A stretch of DNA of 64,000 nucleotides from Bradyrhizobium sp. 1. Its GTDB lineage: Bacteria > Pseudomonadota > Alphaproteobacteria > Rhizobiales > Xanthobacteraceae. The stretch is from contig NZ_JADPJH010000034.1 in assembly GCF_023073315.1 (NCBI RefSeq), positions 204,133 through 268,132 of the forward strand. Reading direction: 5' to 3'. A model generated the notes under the pieces. The model saw nothing but the letters and a program-made list of their open reading frames with translations, did not search any database and was not told the origin of the DNA. Made by a program: the position numbers and the translations under genes. Positions within the stretch are counted from its first letter, which is position 1, and the number at the start of each line of letters is the position of its first letter. Of this stretch, positions 7,154 through 14,513 are shown one piece after another.

Positions 7154-7567
7154 TCACATTCCTTCCGCGGGGCAGTTCACCATCCAGGGAATGCCGAACT
7201 TGTCGACGCACATGCCAAAGCCCTTGGCCCAGAAGGTCTTGCTGAAGGGCATGGTGACGCTGCCGCCGTCGGCAAGCGCGTTGAACTTGCGCTCACCGTC
7301 CGCGGGGTCCGCGACCGTGAACGAGACCGCAAAGCCCTGAGGCTTGTGAAAATGCTCGGCCGGTACGTCCGAGGCCATCAGCACGGTGCCGCCAGGTAGC
7401 GACATTCGTGCGTGCATGATCGTCTTCTCGCGGCCGGGCGCAGCCGGCATGTCCGGCGGCGCGTCCGATGACCGCATCATGGCGTCGATCTTGCCGCCGA
7501 GAGTCTTGGCGTAATGGTTGAACGCCGCCTCGCAGGTGTCCTGATAGAACAGATAGGGATTGAGCAT
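7154..7567 (-). CDS. VOC-family protein (PhnB-like)
   Basis: Glyoxalase/bleomycin-resistance superfamily protein of 137 residues, PhnB-like subgroup. It opens MLNPYLFYQDTCEAAFNHYA, has the GGKIDAMMR strand and ends FGIPWMVNC, with the paired beta-alpha-beta-beta-beta layout of the family. Members bind metal and small ligands; the PhnB-like group has no firm function. The gene follows the SRPBCC gene by 28 bases on the same strand, and PhnB-like, SRPBCC and DGPF proteins are repeatedly found beside ECF42-type sigma factors. It is probably transcribed from the promoter at 8159-8185. Confidence 0.82.
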   Translation of the reverse strand: MLNPYLFYQDTCEAAFNHYAKTLGGKIDAMMRSSDAPPDMPAAPGREKTIMHARMSLPGGTVLMASDVPAEHFHKPQGFAVSFTVADPADGERKFNALADGGSVTMPFSKTFWAKGFGMCVDKFGIPWMVNCPAEGM

Positions 7568-7595
7568 CGTTTCTCTCCTTTTGTTCGCCTGGGCC

Positions 7596-8132
7596 TTACT
7601 TCTCGGTGAGCTTCTTCAGGCTGACGAGGCCGGCCTCAAAGTCCTTGCCGATCATGTTGTCCATGTTGATGAAGACCTGCATCACCTTGGACATGAATGG
7701 GGCCGGACCGTACATCGCCCACGTGACCAATGTGGCATCGCCTTGCGGCACAAAGGTGAACTCGGCGGTGTTGTGACCCTCGAACGGTCGCTCGAAATCG
7801 AGCTTGATGCGCAGTTTTGACGACGCATTCGCCTCGAGGATCTCCATGTGGCCGGCGCCGACATTGTTATTCCCGTCCCAGGCATAGGTCGCGCCCTTCC
7901 CTGCTGCGGTTCCGCCAAAGGTCCGCTTCATGGCGGGATCGCGGTTCTCATAGGGCGACCAGTTGGTCCAGAAGTGGAAATCGGAAACGAGCGGATAGAT
8001 CGCATTGGCGGGCGCCTTCAGCGCCAGGGAGCGCTCGACGCGGAACGTGTCGGGTTTTGTCAATGCAAAGACGAGGATGCCCGCGATTCCGACCGCGAGC
8101 ACGATGGCGATGATGGCAATGGCTTTCAGCAT
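7596..8132 (-). CDS. Membrane-anchored SRPBCC-family protein
   Basis: Protein of 178 residues with an N-terminal membrane segment (LKAIAIIAIVLAVGIAGILV) followed by a START/polyketide-cyclase-like SRPBCC domain: RVERSLALKAPANAIYPLV, FHFWTNWSPYENRD, RIKLDFERPFEGHNTAEF, and the C-terminal helix DNMIGKDFEAGL. The fold makes a deep hydrophobic ligand pocket; ligand unknown. Start ATG at 8132 has AAGGAG just upstream, and the conserved segment begins there. An ECF42-type promoter lies 27 bases upstream. It probably forms a two-gene transcript with the VOC gene downstream. Confidence 0.83.
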   Translation of the reverse strand: MLKAIAIIAIVLAVGIAGILVFALTKPDTFRVERSLALKAPANAIYPLVSDFHFWTNWSPYENRDPAMKRTFGGTAAGKGATYAWDGNNNVGAGHMEILEANASSKLRIKLDFERPFEGHNTAEFTFVPQGDATLVTWAMYGPAPFMSKVMQVFINMDNMIGKDFEAGLVSLKKLTEK

Positions 8133-8158
8133 AAGGAACTCCTTGGATACGGAGTTAA

Positions 8159-8185
8159 GACGAAGCGGTCGGGCTGGGGCCGACA
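8159..8185 (-). promoter_or_regulatory. ECF42-type promoter, copy 3
   Basis: On the minus strand TGTCGG (8185-8180), 17 bases, CGTC (8162-8159), ending 27 bases before the SRPBCC start at 8132. It lies in the gap after the sigma-factor gene, giving the SRPBCC-VOC pair its own start in addition to possible read-through. Confidence 0.75.
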
Positions 8186-8208
8186 ATCGCAAACGCAATT
8201 ATTTTGCG

Positions 8209-9504
8209 TCACTTCGCCTTCGCGCCCTGCCGAGCGCCGCCGCCCTTCGGCTGGCTGTCGCGGATCAGGCGATCGATGTGCATGCGGATGTGGGCGGCTT
8301 CGGCCGAGGTGTTGGCGAGGGCGATGGCGCGGTCGAAGGCGATGCGGGCTTCGTCATTGCGGCCGAGCTGCATCAGGAAGGCGCCGCGCACGCCATAGAA
8401 ATGGAAGTAGTTGGCGAGTTTTGGCGCCAGCGGCTCGATCAAATCGAGCGCGGCCTGCGGCCCGCGCACCTTGGACACCGCGACCGAGCGGTTGAGCGTC
8501 ACCACGGGCGAGGGCTGTACTAGCTCCAGCGCGCCGTAGAGCAGGTCGATCTGGGCCCAGTCGGTCTCCTCCGGCGTCGCGGCGCGTGCATGCAGCGCCG
8601 CGATCGCGGCCTGGATCTGATAGGGTCCGCTGCTGCGGTGGCGCATCGCCTTGTCGATCAGCGCCAGGCCTTCCGCGATCATGGTGCTGTTCCACAGCGA
8701 GCGATCCTGGTCGTCCAGCAGAATGAGGGAGCCATCCGCGGCAAAGCGCGCGGCGCTGCGCGCATGCTGCAACAGCAGCAGCGCGGCGAGCCCCATGATC
8801 TCCGGCTCGCTCTGGAACAGGCGCAGCAACAGCCGCGCCAGCCGGATCGCCTCTTCGCACAGCGGCTTCCTGATCTCGGCAGTGTCGCCGCTGGCCGAAT
8901 AGCCCTCGTTGAAGATCAGATAGATCATCGCCGCGACACCCGCGAGCCGGTCGGAGCGCTCGATCGCGCCGGGCGTCTCGAACGGCGTCCCGGCTTCGGC
9001 GACCTTGGCCTTGGCGCGGGTGATGCGCTGCTCCATCGCGGCATCCGAGACCAGGAAGGCGCGCGCGATCTGCTTCACCGTCAGGCCCGAGACGATGCGC
9101 AGCGCGAGTGCAATCTGTTGCGTCGCCGGCAGTTGCGGATGGCAGCAGATGAACATCAGCCGCAAAATATCGTCGCGATAATGCGAGCCGTCCAGCCGCT
9201 CGGCGAGCTTGCTTTCGGCGTCGTCGAGATCGGAGATCGCCTGATCGTCCTCAGGCAGCGGCTGCTGCTTGCGGGTGCGGCGCACCTCGTCGATGGCGAC
9301 GTTGCGGCCCACCATGATCAGCCAGGCCGCGGGATCGCGCGGCGGTCCGTTCTGCGGCCAGGTTTTCAACGCGCGCAGGCAGGCGTTCTGAAAAGCCTCC
9401 TCGGCGGTATCGAGATCGCGGAAATAGCGCAGCAGCGCGCCCACCGCCTGGGGTCGCGCCGAGGTCAGCGCGGTCTCAATCCAGGAGGTGTCGGTGTCGC
9501 TCAC
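8209..9504 (-). CDS. ECF42-type RNA polymerase sigma factor
   Basis: Extracytoplasmic-function sigma factor of 431 residues, much longer than the usual 180. Sigma-2 lies at about 10-80 (LRYFRDLDTAEEAFQNACL, then WLIMVGRNVAIDEVRRTRK) and sigma-4 at about 115-170 (TVKQIARAFLVSDAAMEQR). A large helical C-terminal extension follows, with NEGYSASGD and repeated helix pairs resembling TPRs (ALDLIEPLAPKLANYFHFY). This layout marks the ECF42 group (COG4941), which has no anti-sigma factor and is thought to be controlled through its C-terminal extension. The start overlaps the end of the DGPF gene by 4 bases (ATGA), so the two are translationally coupled. Four TGTCGG-N17-CGTC elements nearby mark its probable targets. 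Confidence 0.9.
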   Translation of the reverse strand: MSDTDTSWIETALTSARPQAVGALLRYFRDLDTAEEAFQNACLRALKTWPQNGPPRDPAAWLIMVGRNVAIDEVRRTRKQQPLPEDDQAISDLDDAESKLAERLDGSHYRDDILRLMFICCHPQLPATQQIALALRIVSGLTVKQIARAFLVSDAAMEQRITRAKAKVAEAGTPFETPGAIERSDRLAGVAAMIYLIFNEGYSASGDTAEIRKPLCEEAIRLARLLLRLFQSEPEIMGLAALLLLQHARSAARFAADGSLILLDDQDRSLWNSTMIAEGLALIDKAMRHRSSGPYQIQAAIAALHARAATPEETDWAQIDLLYGALELVQPSPVVTLNRSVAVSKVRGPQAALDLIEPLAPKLANYFHFYGVRGAFLMQLGRNDEARIAFDRAIALANTSAEAAHIRMHIDRLIRDSQPKGGGARQGAKAK

Positions 9505-9869
9505 GCCGAAATTCCTCCGGGCCGGAACACGCCGACGGGCCGCACTTCGTAGGCCCCACCGGGATTGGCAGCGCCGAGGTCACGCGCGACGTCGAGCGCC
9601 TCGTCGAGGTTCTTGCAGTCGACGATGTAGAAGCCGAGCAGCTGCTCCTTGGTCTCGGCATAGGGGCCGTCGAGCACCAGCGGCGGGTCTTCCTTCCGCA
9701 GGGTCGCGGCCGCCGTGGTCGGCAGCAGCCGCGCCACCGGGCCGAGCCGGCCCTGGCTCGTGAGCTTCTCCTGCACCAATGCGAGCTTCTTCATCACGGC
9801 TTCGTCCTGGTCCTTGCTCCAGGAGCCGACGAAGTCCTCGTCGTGATAGCAGAGGATCGCATAAAGCAT
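9501..9869 (-). CDS. DGPF/YCII protein, partner of the ECF42 sigma factor
   Basis: Protein of 122 residues opening MLYAILCYHDEDFVGSWSKD, with the DGPF-type signature VLDGPYAETKEQLLGFYIVD (Phe replaced by Tyr, DGPY) and a C-terminal YEVRPVGVF strand. It belongs to the YCII-related family that accompanies ECF42 sigma factors. It is the first gene of the operon and overlaps the sigma gene by 4 bases. Start ATG 9869 is preferred over GTG 9878 because GGGAAGG lies at proper distance before the ATG. Proposed roles for this group include sensing for, or acting downstream of, the sigma factor; neither can be shown from sequence. Confidence 0.87.
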   Translation of the reverse strand: MLYAILCYHDEDFVGSWSKDQDEAVMKKLALVQEKLTSQGRLGPVARLLPTTAAATLRKEDPPLVLDGPYAETKEQLLGFYIVDCKNLDEALDVARDLGAANPGGAYEVRPVGVFRPGGISA

Positions 9870-9901
9870 GGGCAGCACCTTCCCTGAACGCTTGTTTTAA
9901 A

Positions 9902-9928
9902 GACGATCCACTATGCCCGGCCCCGACA
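9902..9928 (-). promoter_or_regulatory. ECF42-type promoter, copy 4 (autoregulatory)
   Basis: On the minus strand TGTCGG (9928-9923), 17 bases, CGTC (9905-9902), ending 33 bases before the ATG of the DGPF-sigma operon. It implies that the sigma factor drives its own operon. Confidence 0.78.
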
Positions 9929-10013
9929 GGGCTGCGGAAAAAAATTGCAAGAAAAATCCAGCGGATCGTGCCAAGGAGGGCCACCAAAAGCGGAACCTTA
10001 TGAGGCACTTCGA

Positions 10014-10979
10014 ATGACCGTGGGCATACTGGCCGTCCTGATCAACAGCACGCAGCAGAACTGGCTACCGGAGCGCTGGAAGGCCCGATTCGAGGCGGTC
10101 TGCGGCGGCCGTCGCGTGGTGCTGCTGCCCAATTCCGCGCTCGATCCGACCGAGGTGCACTATGCGGCCGTGTGGAAGCCGGTGCCGGGCGATCTCAAGG
10201 CGTTTCCGAACCTGCGCGCCATCTTCAACCTGGGCGCCGGCGTCGACGCGCTGATGGCGGACAACAGCCTGCCCGATGTGCCGCTGGTCCGCGTCGCCGT
10301 GCCTGACCTGACCAACCGCATGACCGAATATGTCGTGCTGCATGTGCTGATGCACCACCGCCAGGAGCTGTACTTGCGGGACTCGCAGCGCACCAAGCGC
10401 TGGGAGCCGACATATCAGTGGCCGGCAAGCGCGGTCACGGTCGGCGTCATGGGGCTCGGCACGCTCGGCGCGGACGCGGCCGATGTGCTGAGGCGGCTCG
10501 GCTTCCGCGTCACCGGCTGGAGCCGCAGCCCGCGCACCATCGAGGGCGTCGAATGTTTCCACGGCGCCGCCGGGATGGACGCCTTCCTGCGCACGACCGA
10601 CATCCTCGTCAGCCTGTTGCCGCTGACGCCCGACACACATGGCATCCTCAATCGCGACGTCTTCACCAAGCTCAACCGCAAGAGCCCGCTCGGTGCGCCG
10701 GTCATGATCAATGCCGGCCGGGGCGGCTTGCAGAATGAAGCCGATATTCTCGCCTGCCTCGACGACGGCACGCTGGGCGCCGTCTCGCTCGACGTCTTCG
10801 TGCAGGAGCCGCAGCCGAAAGACAGCCGCTTCTGGACCCATCCCAAGGTGCTGCTGACGCCGCACAACGCCGCCGACACCGACGCGGACGAGATCTCGGC
10901 TTACGTTGCCGAGCAGATCGCGAAGTTCGAGGCCGGCGGCGCGCTGGAGAATGTGGTGGACCGCGGGCGGGGGTATTGA
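10014..10979 (+). CDS. D-2-hydroxyacid dehydrogenase (GhrA-like)
   Basis: NAD(P)-dependent dehydrogenase of 321 residues, similar to glyoxylate/hydroxypyruvate reductase A. The nucleotide motif GLGTLG is at 147-152, and the catalytic Arg-Glu-His set falls at Arg236 (NAGRGG), Glu265 (FVQEPQ) and His284 (LTPHNAADTD). The C-terminal substrate-domain helix closes the fold. Start ATG 10014 opens the first strand MTVGILAVLIN; the upstream in-frame extension to 9945 runs toward the divergent sigma-factor operon promoter and is unlikely. Likely reduces glyoxylate or hydroxypyruvate to the 2-hydroxyacid in the cytosol; exact substrate unproven. The chemoreceptor gene follows 103 bases downstream. Confidence 0.85.
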   Translation: MTVGILAVLINSTQQNWLPERWKARFEAVCGGRRVVLLPNSALDPTEVHYAAVWKPVPGDLKAFPNLRAIFNLGAGVDALMADNSLPDVPLVRVAVPDLTNRMTEYVVLHVLMHHRQELYLRDSQRTKRWEPTYQWPASAVTVGVMGLGTLGADAADVLRRLGFRVTGWSRSPRTIEGVECFHGAAGMDAFLRTTDILVSLLPLTPDTHGILNRDVFTKLNRKSPLGAPVMINAGRGGLQNEADILACLDDGTLGAVSLDVFVQEPQPKDSRFWTHPKVLLTPHNAADTDADEISAYVAEQIAKFEAGGALENVVDRGRGY

Positions 10980-11082
10980 GGCGCTCCGCCCGGCCGAAGG
11001 AGGGACGCACCCGCCTCGTTCACCCTCTCTTAGCGAGAAGTTGATAGGCGTTGTTAACCAACGCTCAAACAACGAGTCGGAC

Positions 11083-13050
11083 ATGCGCTCGAGCCTCGGC
11101 CTCAGGATGCGGATCACGGTCGCGCTGGCGGTGACGGCGGCGGCGACCGCGCTGTTCGCCGTCGTCGGGGCGATGTGGATCATTGCGGGGATCATCGACC
11201 GCGCCGACCAGCGCGAGCTGCGCAGCCATTATGACGCGTTGTTGTCGCGGATCGCGGAAGAGTCCCGCCGTGCCGCTGCAATGAGCGCCGTCGTGGCCGC
11301 GATTCCGGCAACGCAGGAGGCGATGGCCAAGCAGGACCGCGAGACGCTGATGCGCCTGTTCGGGCCGGTTTTTGCTGCGACCAAGTCAGAGTACGGGGTC
11401 GAGCAGTTCCAGTTCCACGTGCCGCCGGCAACGTCGTTCCTGCGCGTACACCAGGCGGCAAAATTCGGCGACGACCTCTCGGGCTTCCGCAAGACCGTCA
11501 TCGACGCCAACCAGGAGCGCAAGGTCGTGGTCGGCCTCGAAGGCGGCATCGCCGGGCTCGGCATCCGCGGTGTGGTGCCGATCGCGCAAGGGGGCAAGCA
11601 TCTCGGCACGGTGGAATTCGGCCTGACTTTCGGCCAGTCCTTCCTCGACGACTTCAAGACCAATCGCCATGTCGACGTCGCCTTCCATCTCGCCGACGGC
11701 TCGGGCTTCAAGCTGTTCGGCGGCACGCTGAAGGGCAAGAGCTTCTTCGATGCGGCCGATTACGGCCGCGCCACCGGCGGCGACTTCACGGTGCGGCAGG
11801 CCAAGCTCGACACCACGCCCGTCGCGGCGCTGCTCGGGCCGATCAAGGATTTTTCCGGCAAGCCGCTCGGCGCGGTCGAGCTGGTGATGGACAATGCCGA
11901 TTACGAGGCGTCCGCCGACCGCGCCTGGATGCTGGCGATCGGCATTGCCGCGCTCGGACTCGTGCTGGCGGGGATCGTCGGCTATCTCATCGCCCGCAGC
12001 ATCTCGCGGCCAATCCTGTCGATCACGAACGTCATGCGCGAACTCGCGGACGGGCGTCTCGACGTCGCCGTTCCCGTCAGCAAGGCGAATGACGAGGTCG
12101 GCGCCATGGTGAAGGCGGTTGCGGTGTTCCGCGACAATGCCGTCAACTTTGGCAAGCTCCAGGCCGATCAGCACGAGGCCAAGGCGCAGTCCGAAGCGGA
12201 GAAGCGGCGCGCCTTCGCAGCCCTTGCCGACAATTTCGAGGCCAGCATCCGCGACGTCGTTACCACGGTGTCCGCCGCCGCCGTCGAGATGGAGCACACC
12301 GCGCGATCGATGTCGGCCATCGTCGAGCAGTCGCGCCAGCAGACCCGCACGGTGTCGTCGGCCTCGGCGCTGGCCTCGGAGAACGTGCAGACGGTCGCCG
12401 CCGCCGCCGAAGAATTGTCCTCGTCGATGACCGAGATCAGCCGCCGCCTCGCGCATGCGACCGAAGTGGTCGGCAAGGCCGCAAGCGACGGCCGGCAGTC
12501 GAATGCGCGCGTGCAGAGCCTTGCGGATGCAGCGCAAAAGATCGGCGACGTCGTTTCCTTCATCAGCGGCATTGCGGGGCAAACCAACCTGCTCGCGCTG
12601 AATGCGACCATCGAGGCTGCGCGCGCGGGCGAAGCCGGCCGCGGCTTTGCCGTGGTCGCCTCGGAAGTGAAGGCACTAGCGACCCAGACCGCGAAAGCGA
12701 CGGAAGAAATCGGCGCACAGGTCACTGCCGTGCAGGGCGAGACCACCGGCGCCATCGAAGGCATCCAGTCGATCTGCGCGACGATCCAGCAGGTCGACGA
12801 GATCTCCGCGGCGATCGCCGCGGCTGTGGGCCAGCAGGGCACCGCGACGCAGGAGATCGCGCAGAACGTCCAGCAGGCGGCAGCCCGGACCGGCGAGGTC
12901 TCGCACAACATCTCCGGCGTCACCGCCGGCATCGCCGCGACGGGAACGGCGGCAGAAGAAGTGCTGGGCTCGGCGATCGAGCTGTCAAAACAGTCGCAGC
13001 GGCTGCGCGACGAGGTGGATCGTTTCCTGGCGCAGATTCGCGCGGCGTAG
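11083..13050 (+). CDS. Methyl-accepting chemotaxis protein, Cache type
   Basis: Transmembrane chemoreceptor of 655 residues. TM1 is at about 10-35 (ITVALAVTAAATALFAVVGA). A periplasmic double-Cache-like sensor domain follows, containing FHVPPATSFLRVHQ and GLGIRGVVPIAQGG, and TM2 lies at about 281-304. HAMP is next (SISRPILSITNVMRELADG), then the methyl-accepting hairpin with the tip QTNLLALNATIEAARAG and FAVVASEVKALATQT. No C-terminal receptor pentapeptide is present. Start ATG 11083; a second ATG at 11107 is also possible. The ligand is unknown; Cache domains of this type usually bind small carboxylates, amino acids or amines. Reading frames upstream of 11083 overlap the previous gene and were not used. 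Confidence 0.88.
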   Translation: MRSSLGLRMRITVALAVTAAATALFAVVGAMWIIAGIIDRADQRELRSHYDALLSRIAEESRRAAAMSAVVAAIPATQEAMAKQDRETLMRLFGPVFAATKSEYGVEQFQFHVPPATSFLRVHQAAKFGDDLSGFRKTVIDANQERKVVVGLEGGIAGLGIRGVVPIAQGGKHLGTVEFGLTFGQSFLDDFKTNRHVDVAFHLADGSGFKLFGGTLKGKSFFDAADYGRATGGDFTVRQAKLDTTPVAALLGPIKDFSGKPLGAVELVMDNADYEASADRAWMLAIGIAALGLVLAGIVGYLIARSISRPILSITNVMRELADGRLDVAVPVSKANDEVGAMVKAVAVFRDNAVNFGKLQADQHEAKAQSEAEKRRAFAALADNFEASIRDVVTTVSAAAVEMEHTARSMSAIVEQSRQQTRTVSSASALASENVQTVAAAAEELSSSMTEISRRLAHATEVVGKAASDGRQSNARVQSLADAAQKIGDVVSFISGIAGQTNLLALNATIEAARAGEAGRGFAVVASEVKALATQTAKATEEIGAQVTAVQGETTGAIEGIQSICATIQQVDEISAAIAAAVGQQGTATQEIAQNVQQAAARTGEVSHNISGVTAGIAATGTAAEEVLGSAIELSKQSQRLRDEVDRFLAQIRAA

Positions 13051-13052
13051 TT

Positions 13053-13703
13053 TCAGGCTTTCGGCCCGGCGCCCACCATCACATCGATCGCACCTTTCAC
13101 GATCGCCTCCAGATCTTTGCGCGACACGCGGGCGCGCGAGCGGATGGCGACTGAGTGCACCGTTGCTGACGCGACCTGCGCCAGCACGGCGGGATCGGCG
13201 CTCTCCGGCAACTCGCCTTTCTCCTTCGCGCGGCGGAAGCAATTTGCAAAAGCCTTGTCGAGTTCCGACAAACCGTCGAGCACCATGGCGCGAATATCCG
13301 GATCGCTCACCGCTTCGGACGCCGCCGTGACCACCGTGAAGCAGCCGCGCGGGCCGGTTTCGCCGGAGAGATAGATGTTCAGGGCGCAGGCAAAGATGCG
13401 CTCCAGCCGCTGGCGCACCGGCATCTCCTCGCGAAAGATCTCGACCATCGACGCACGGGCTTCCTCGCGGTAGCGCTGATAGCTCTTGATGTAGAGCTCG
13501 CGCTTGTCGCCGAACGCACCGTAAAGGCTTGGACGGTTCATGCCGGTGGCTTGGCTGAGATCGTCGAGCGAGGTCGCGGCAAAGCCCTGCCGGCGGAACA
13601 GATCGAGCGCCTTGCCGAGCGCGACCTCGGGCTCGTAGGCGCGCGGACGGCCGCGGCGCTTGGGTTCGTTGGCAGCAGCCGCCGGCTTCGATTTTTGTAC
13701 CAT
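13053..13703 (-). CDS. TetR-family regulator, divergent to GST
   Basis: Repressor of 216 residues. After a basic leader (KRRGRPRAYEPE) comes the helix-turn-helix with FAATSLDDLSQATGMNRPSL and YGAFGDKRELYIKS, and a C-terminal effector domain with GPRGCFTVVTAASEAVSDP. It resembles regulators of electrophile or aldehyde response such as AcuR/NemR-like proteins. It is transcribed away from a glutathione S-transferase gene across a 113-base gap that holds a long imperfect inverted repeat, one arm covering the TetR start codon. Together these suggest that it represses itself and the transferase and is released by a reactive compound; the ligand is not identified. Confidence 0.85.
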   Translation of the reverse strand: MVQKSKPAAAANEPKRRGRPRAYEPEVALGKALDLFRRQGFAATSLDDLSQATGMNRPSLYGAFGDKRELYIKSYQRYREEARASMVEIFREEMPVRQRLERIFACALNIYLSGETGPRGCFTVVTAASEAVSDPDIRAMVLDGLSELDKAFANCFRRAKEKGELPESADPAVLAQVASATVHSVAIRSRARVSRKDLEAIVKGAIDVMVGAGPKA

Positions 13704-13755
13704 TTCGCAAACAATCCTTGACCCGCGCTATATTATGCAAGATAGTACAGAAATC
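13690..13755. promoter_or_regulatory. Divergent tetR/GST control region with inverted repeat
   Basis: Two 19-base arms (13690-13708 and 13737-13755) are inverted copies with four mismatches, sharing the core TNTGTACNAT. The left arm spans the TetR start; the right arm covers the -10 of a promoter reading toward the GST gene: TTGACC (13718-13723), 17 bases, GATAGT (13741-13746). Binding at both arms could repress both genes. Confidence 0.55.
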
Positions 13756-13816
13756 AATCTGGCCAGGTTGAGCGAGACTCAAAAAGACACCCAGGAATTC
13801 GCCAAGGAGGCACCAG

Positions 13817-14461
13817 ATGGATCTTTATTTTCAGCCGCTCGCCTGTTCGATGGCGACCCGCGTCGCGTTGTACGAGGCTGGCGCAGATGCGAACTTCTTC
13901 GAAGTCGATTCTCCAACCAAGACCGTGTTGAAGGACGGCTCCGACTTCCGCGCCATCAATCCGATCGGCCTGGTGCCGGCGCTGCGCACCGATGAAGGTG
14001 TGGTGCTGACGGAGAATGCCGCGATCCTGCAATATGTCGCCGATCGGTTTCCGCAATCCGGCCTCGGCACCGGACCCGGCATCGACCGCACGCGGCTGCA
14101 TCAATGGCTCTGCTTCATCGGCACGGAGCTGCACAAGGGCCTGTTCATCCCCGTGCTGGATCGCAAGGCGCCGCAGGAAACCAAGGCCTATGCACTGGAG
14201 AAGAACCTGTCGCGGCTCGACTACGTCGAAAACCACCTGAAGGGCCGCGACTTCCTGCTCGACCACTTCACTGTCGCCGATGCCTATCTGGTCACGGTCA
14301 TCAACTGGACCATGGCGACGCCGCCGATCGAGCTCGCGAAATGGCCGAACCTGAAGGCCTATTACGAGCGCTTGCGTCAGCGGCCGTCGGTCGCAAGAGC
14401 GATCGCCGAGGAGTTCGAGCTGTACAAGGCCGAACAGGCGCGGAAGAAGGCGGCGGCGTGA
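13817..14461 (+). CDS. Glutathione S-transferase (beta-class-like)
   Basis: Cytosolic GST of 214 residues: an N-terminal thioredoxin-like domain (MDLYFQPLACSMATRVALYE, then NPIGLVPALRTDEGVVLTEN with the cis-Pro and the Glu-Asn glutathione contacts) and a helical C-terminal domain (FLLDHFTVADAYLVTVINW, the N-capping box). The LACS motif matches beta-class enzymes, in which a Cys near residue 10 contacts glutathione. It conjugates glutathione to electrophiles or reduces mixed disulphides. AAGGAGGC precedes the ATG. A divergent TetR and a shared operator region suggest induction by its substrate. A strong terminator follows the stop. Confidence 0.88.
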   Translation: MDLYFQPLACSMATRVALYEAGADANFFEVDSPTKTVLKDGSDFRAINPIGLVPALRTDEGVVLTENAAILQYVADRFPQSGLGTGPGIDRTRLHQWLCFIGTELHKGLFIPVLDRKAPQETKAYALEKNLSRLDYVENHLKGRDFLLDHFTVADAYLVTVINWTMATPPIELAKWPNLKAYYERLRQRPSVARAIAEEFELYKAEQARKKAAA

Positions 14462-14476
14462 ACGATCAATCAAGGT

Positions 14477-14511
14477 ATCGTCCCGGCCGACAAGGCCGGG
14501 ACGATTTTTTT
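14477..14511 (+). terminator. Strong intrinsic terminator after GST
   Basis: Perfect 12-bp stem ATCGTCCCGGCC (14477-14488) / GGCCGGGACGAT (14494-14505), a 5-base loop, then a run of seven T (14505-14511). It ends the GST transcript only a few bases before the convergent hydantoinase B stop codon. Confidence 0.92.
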
Positions 14512-14513
14512 CG

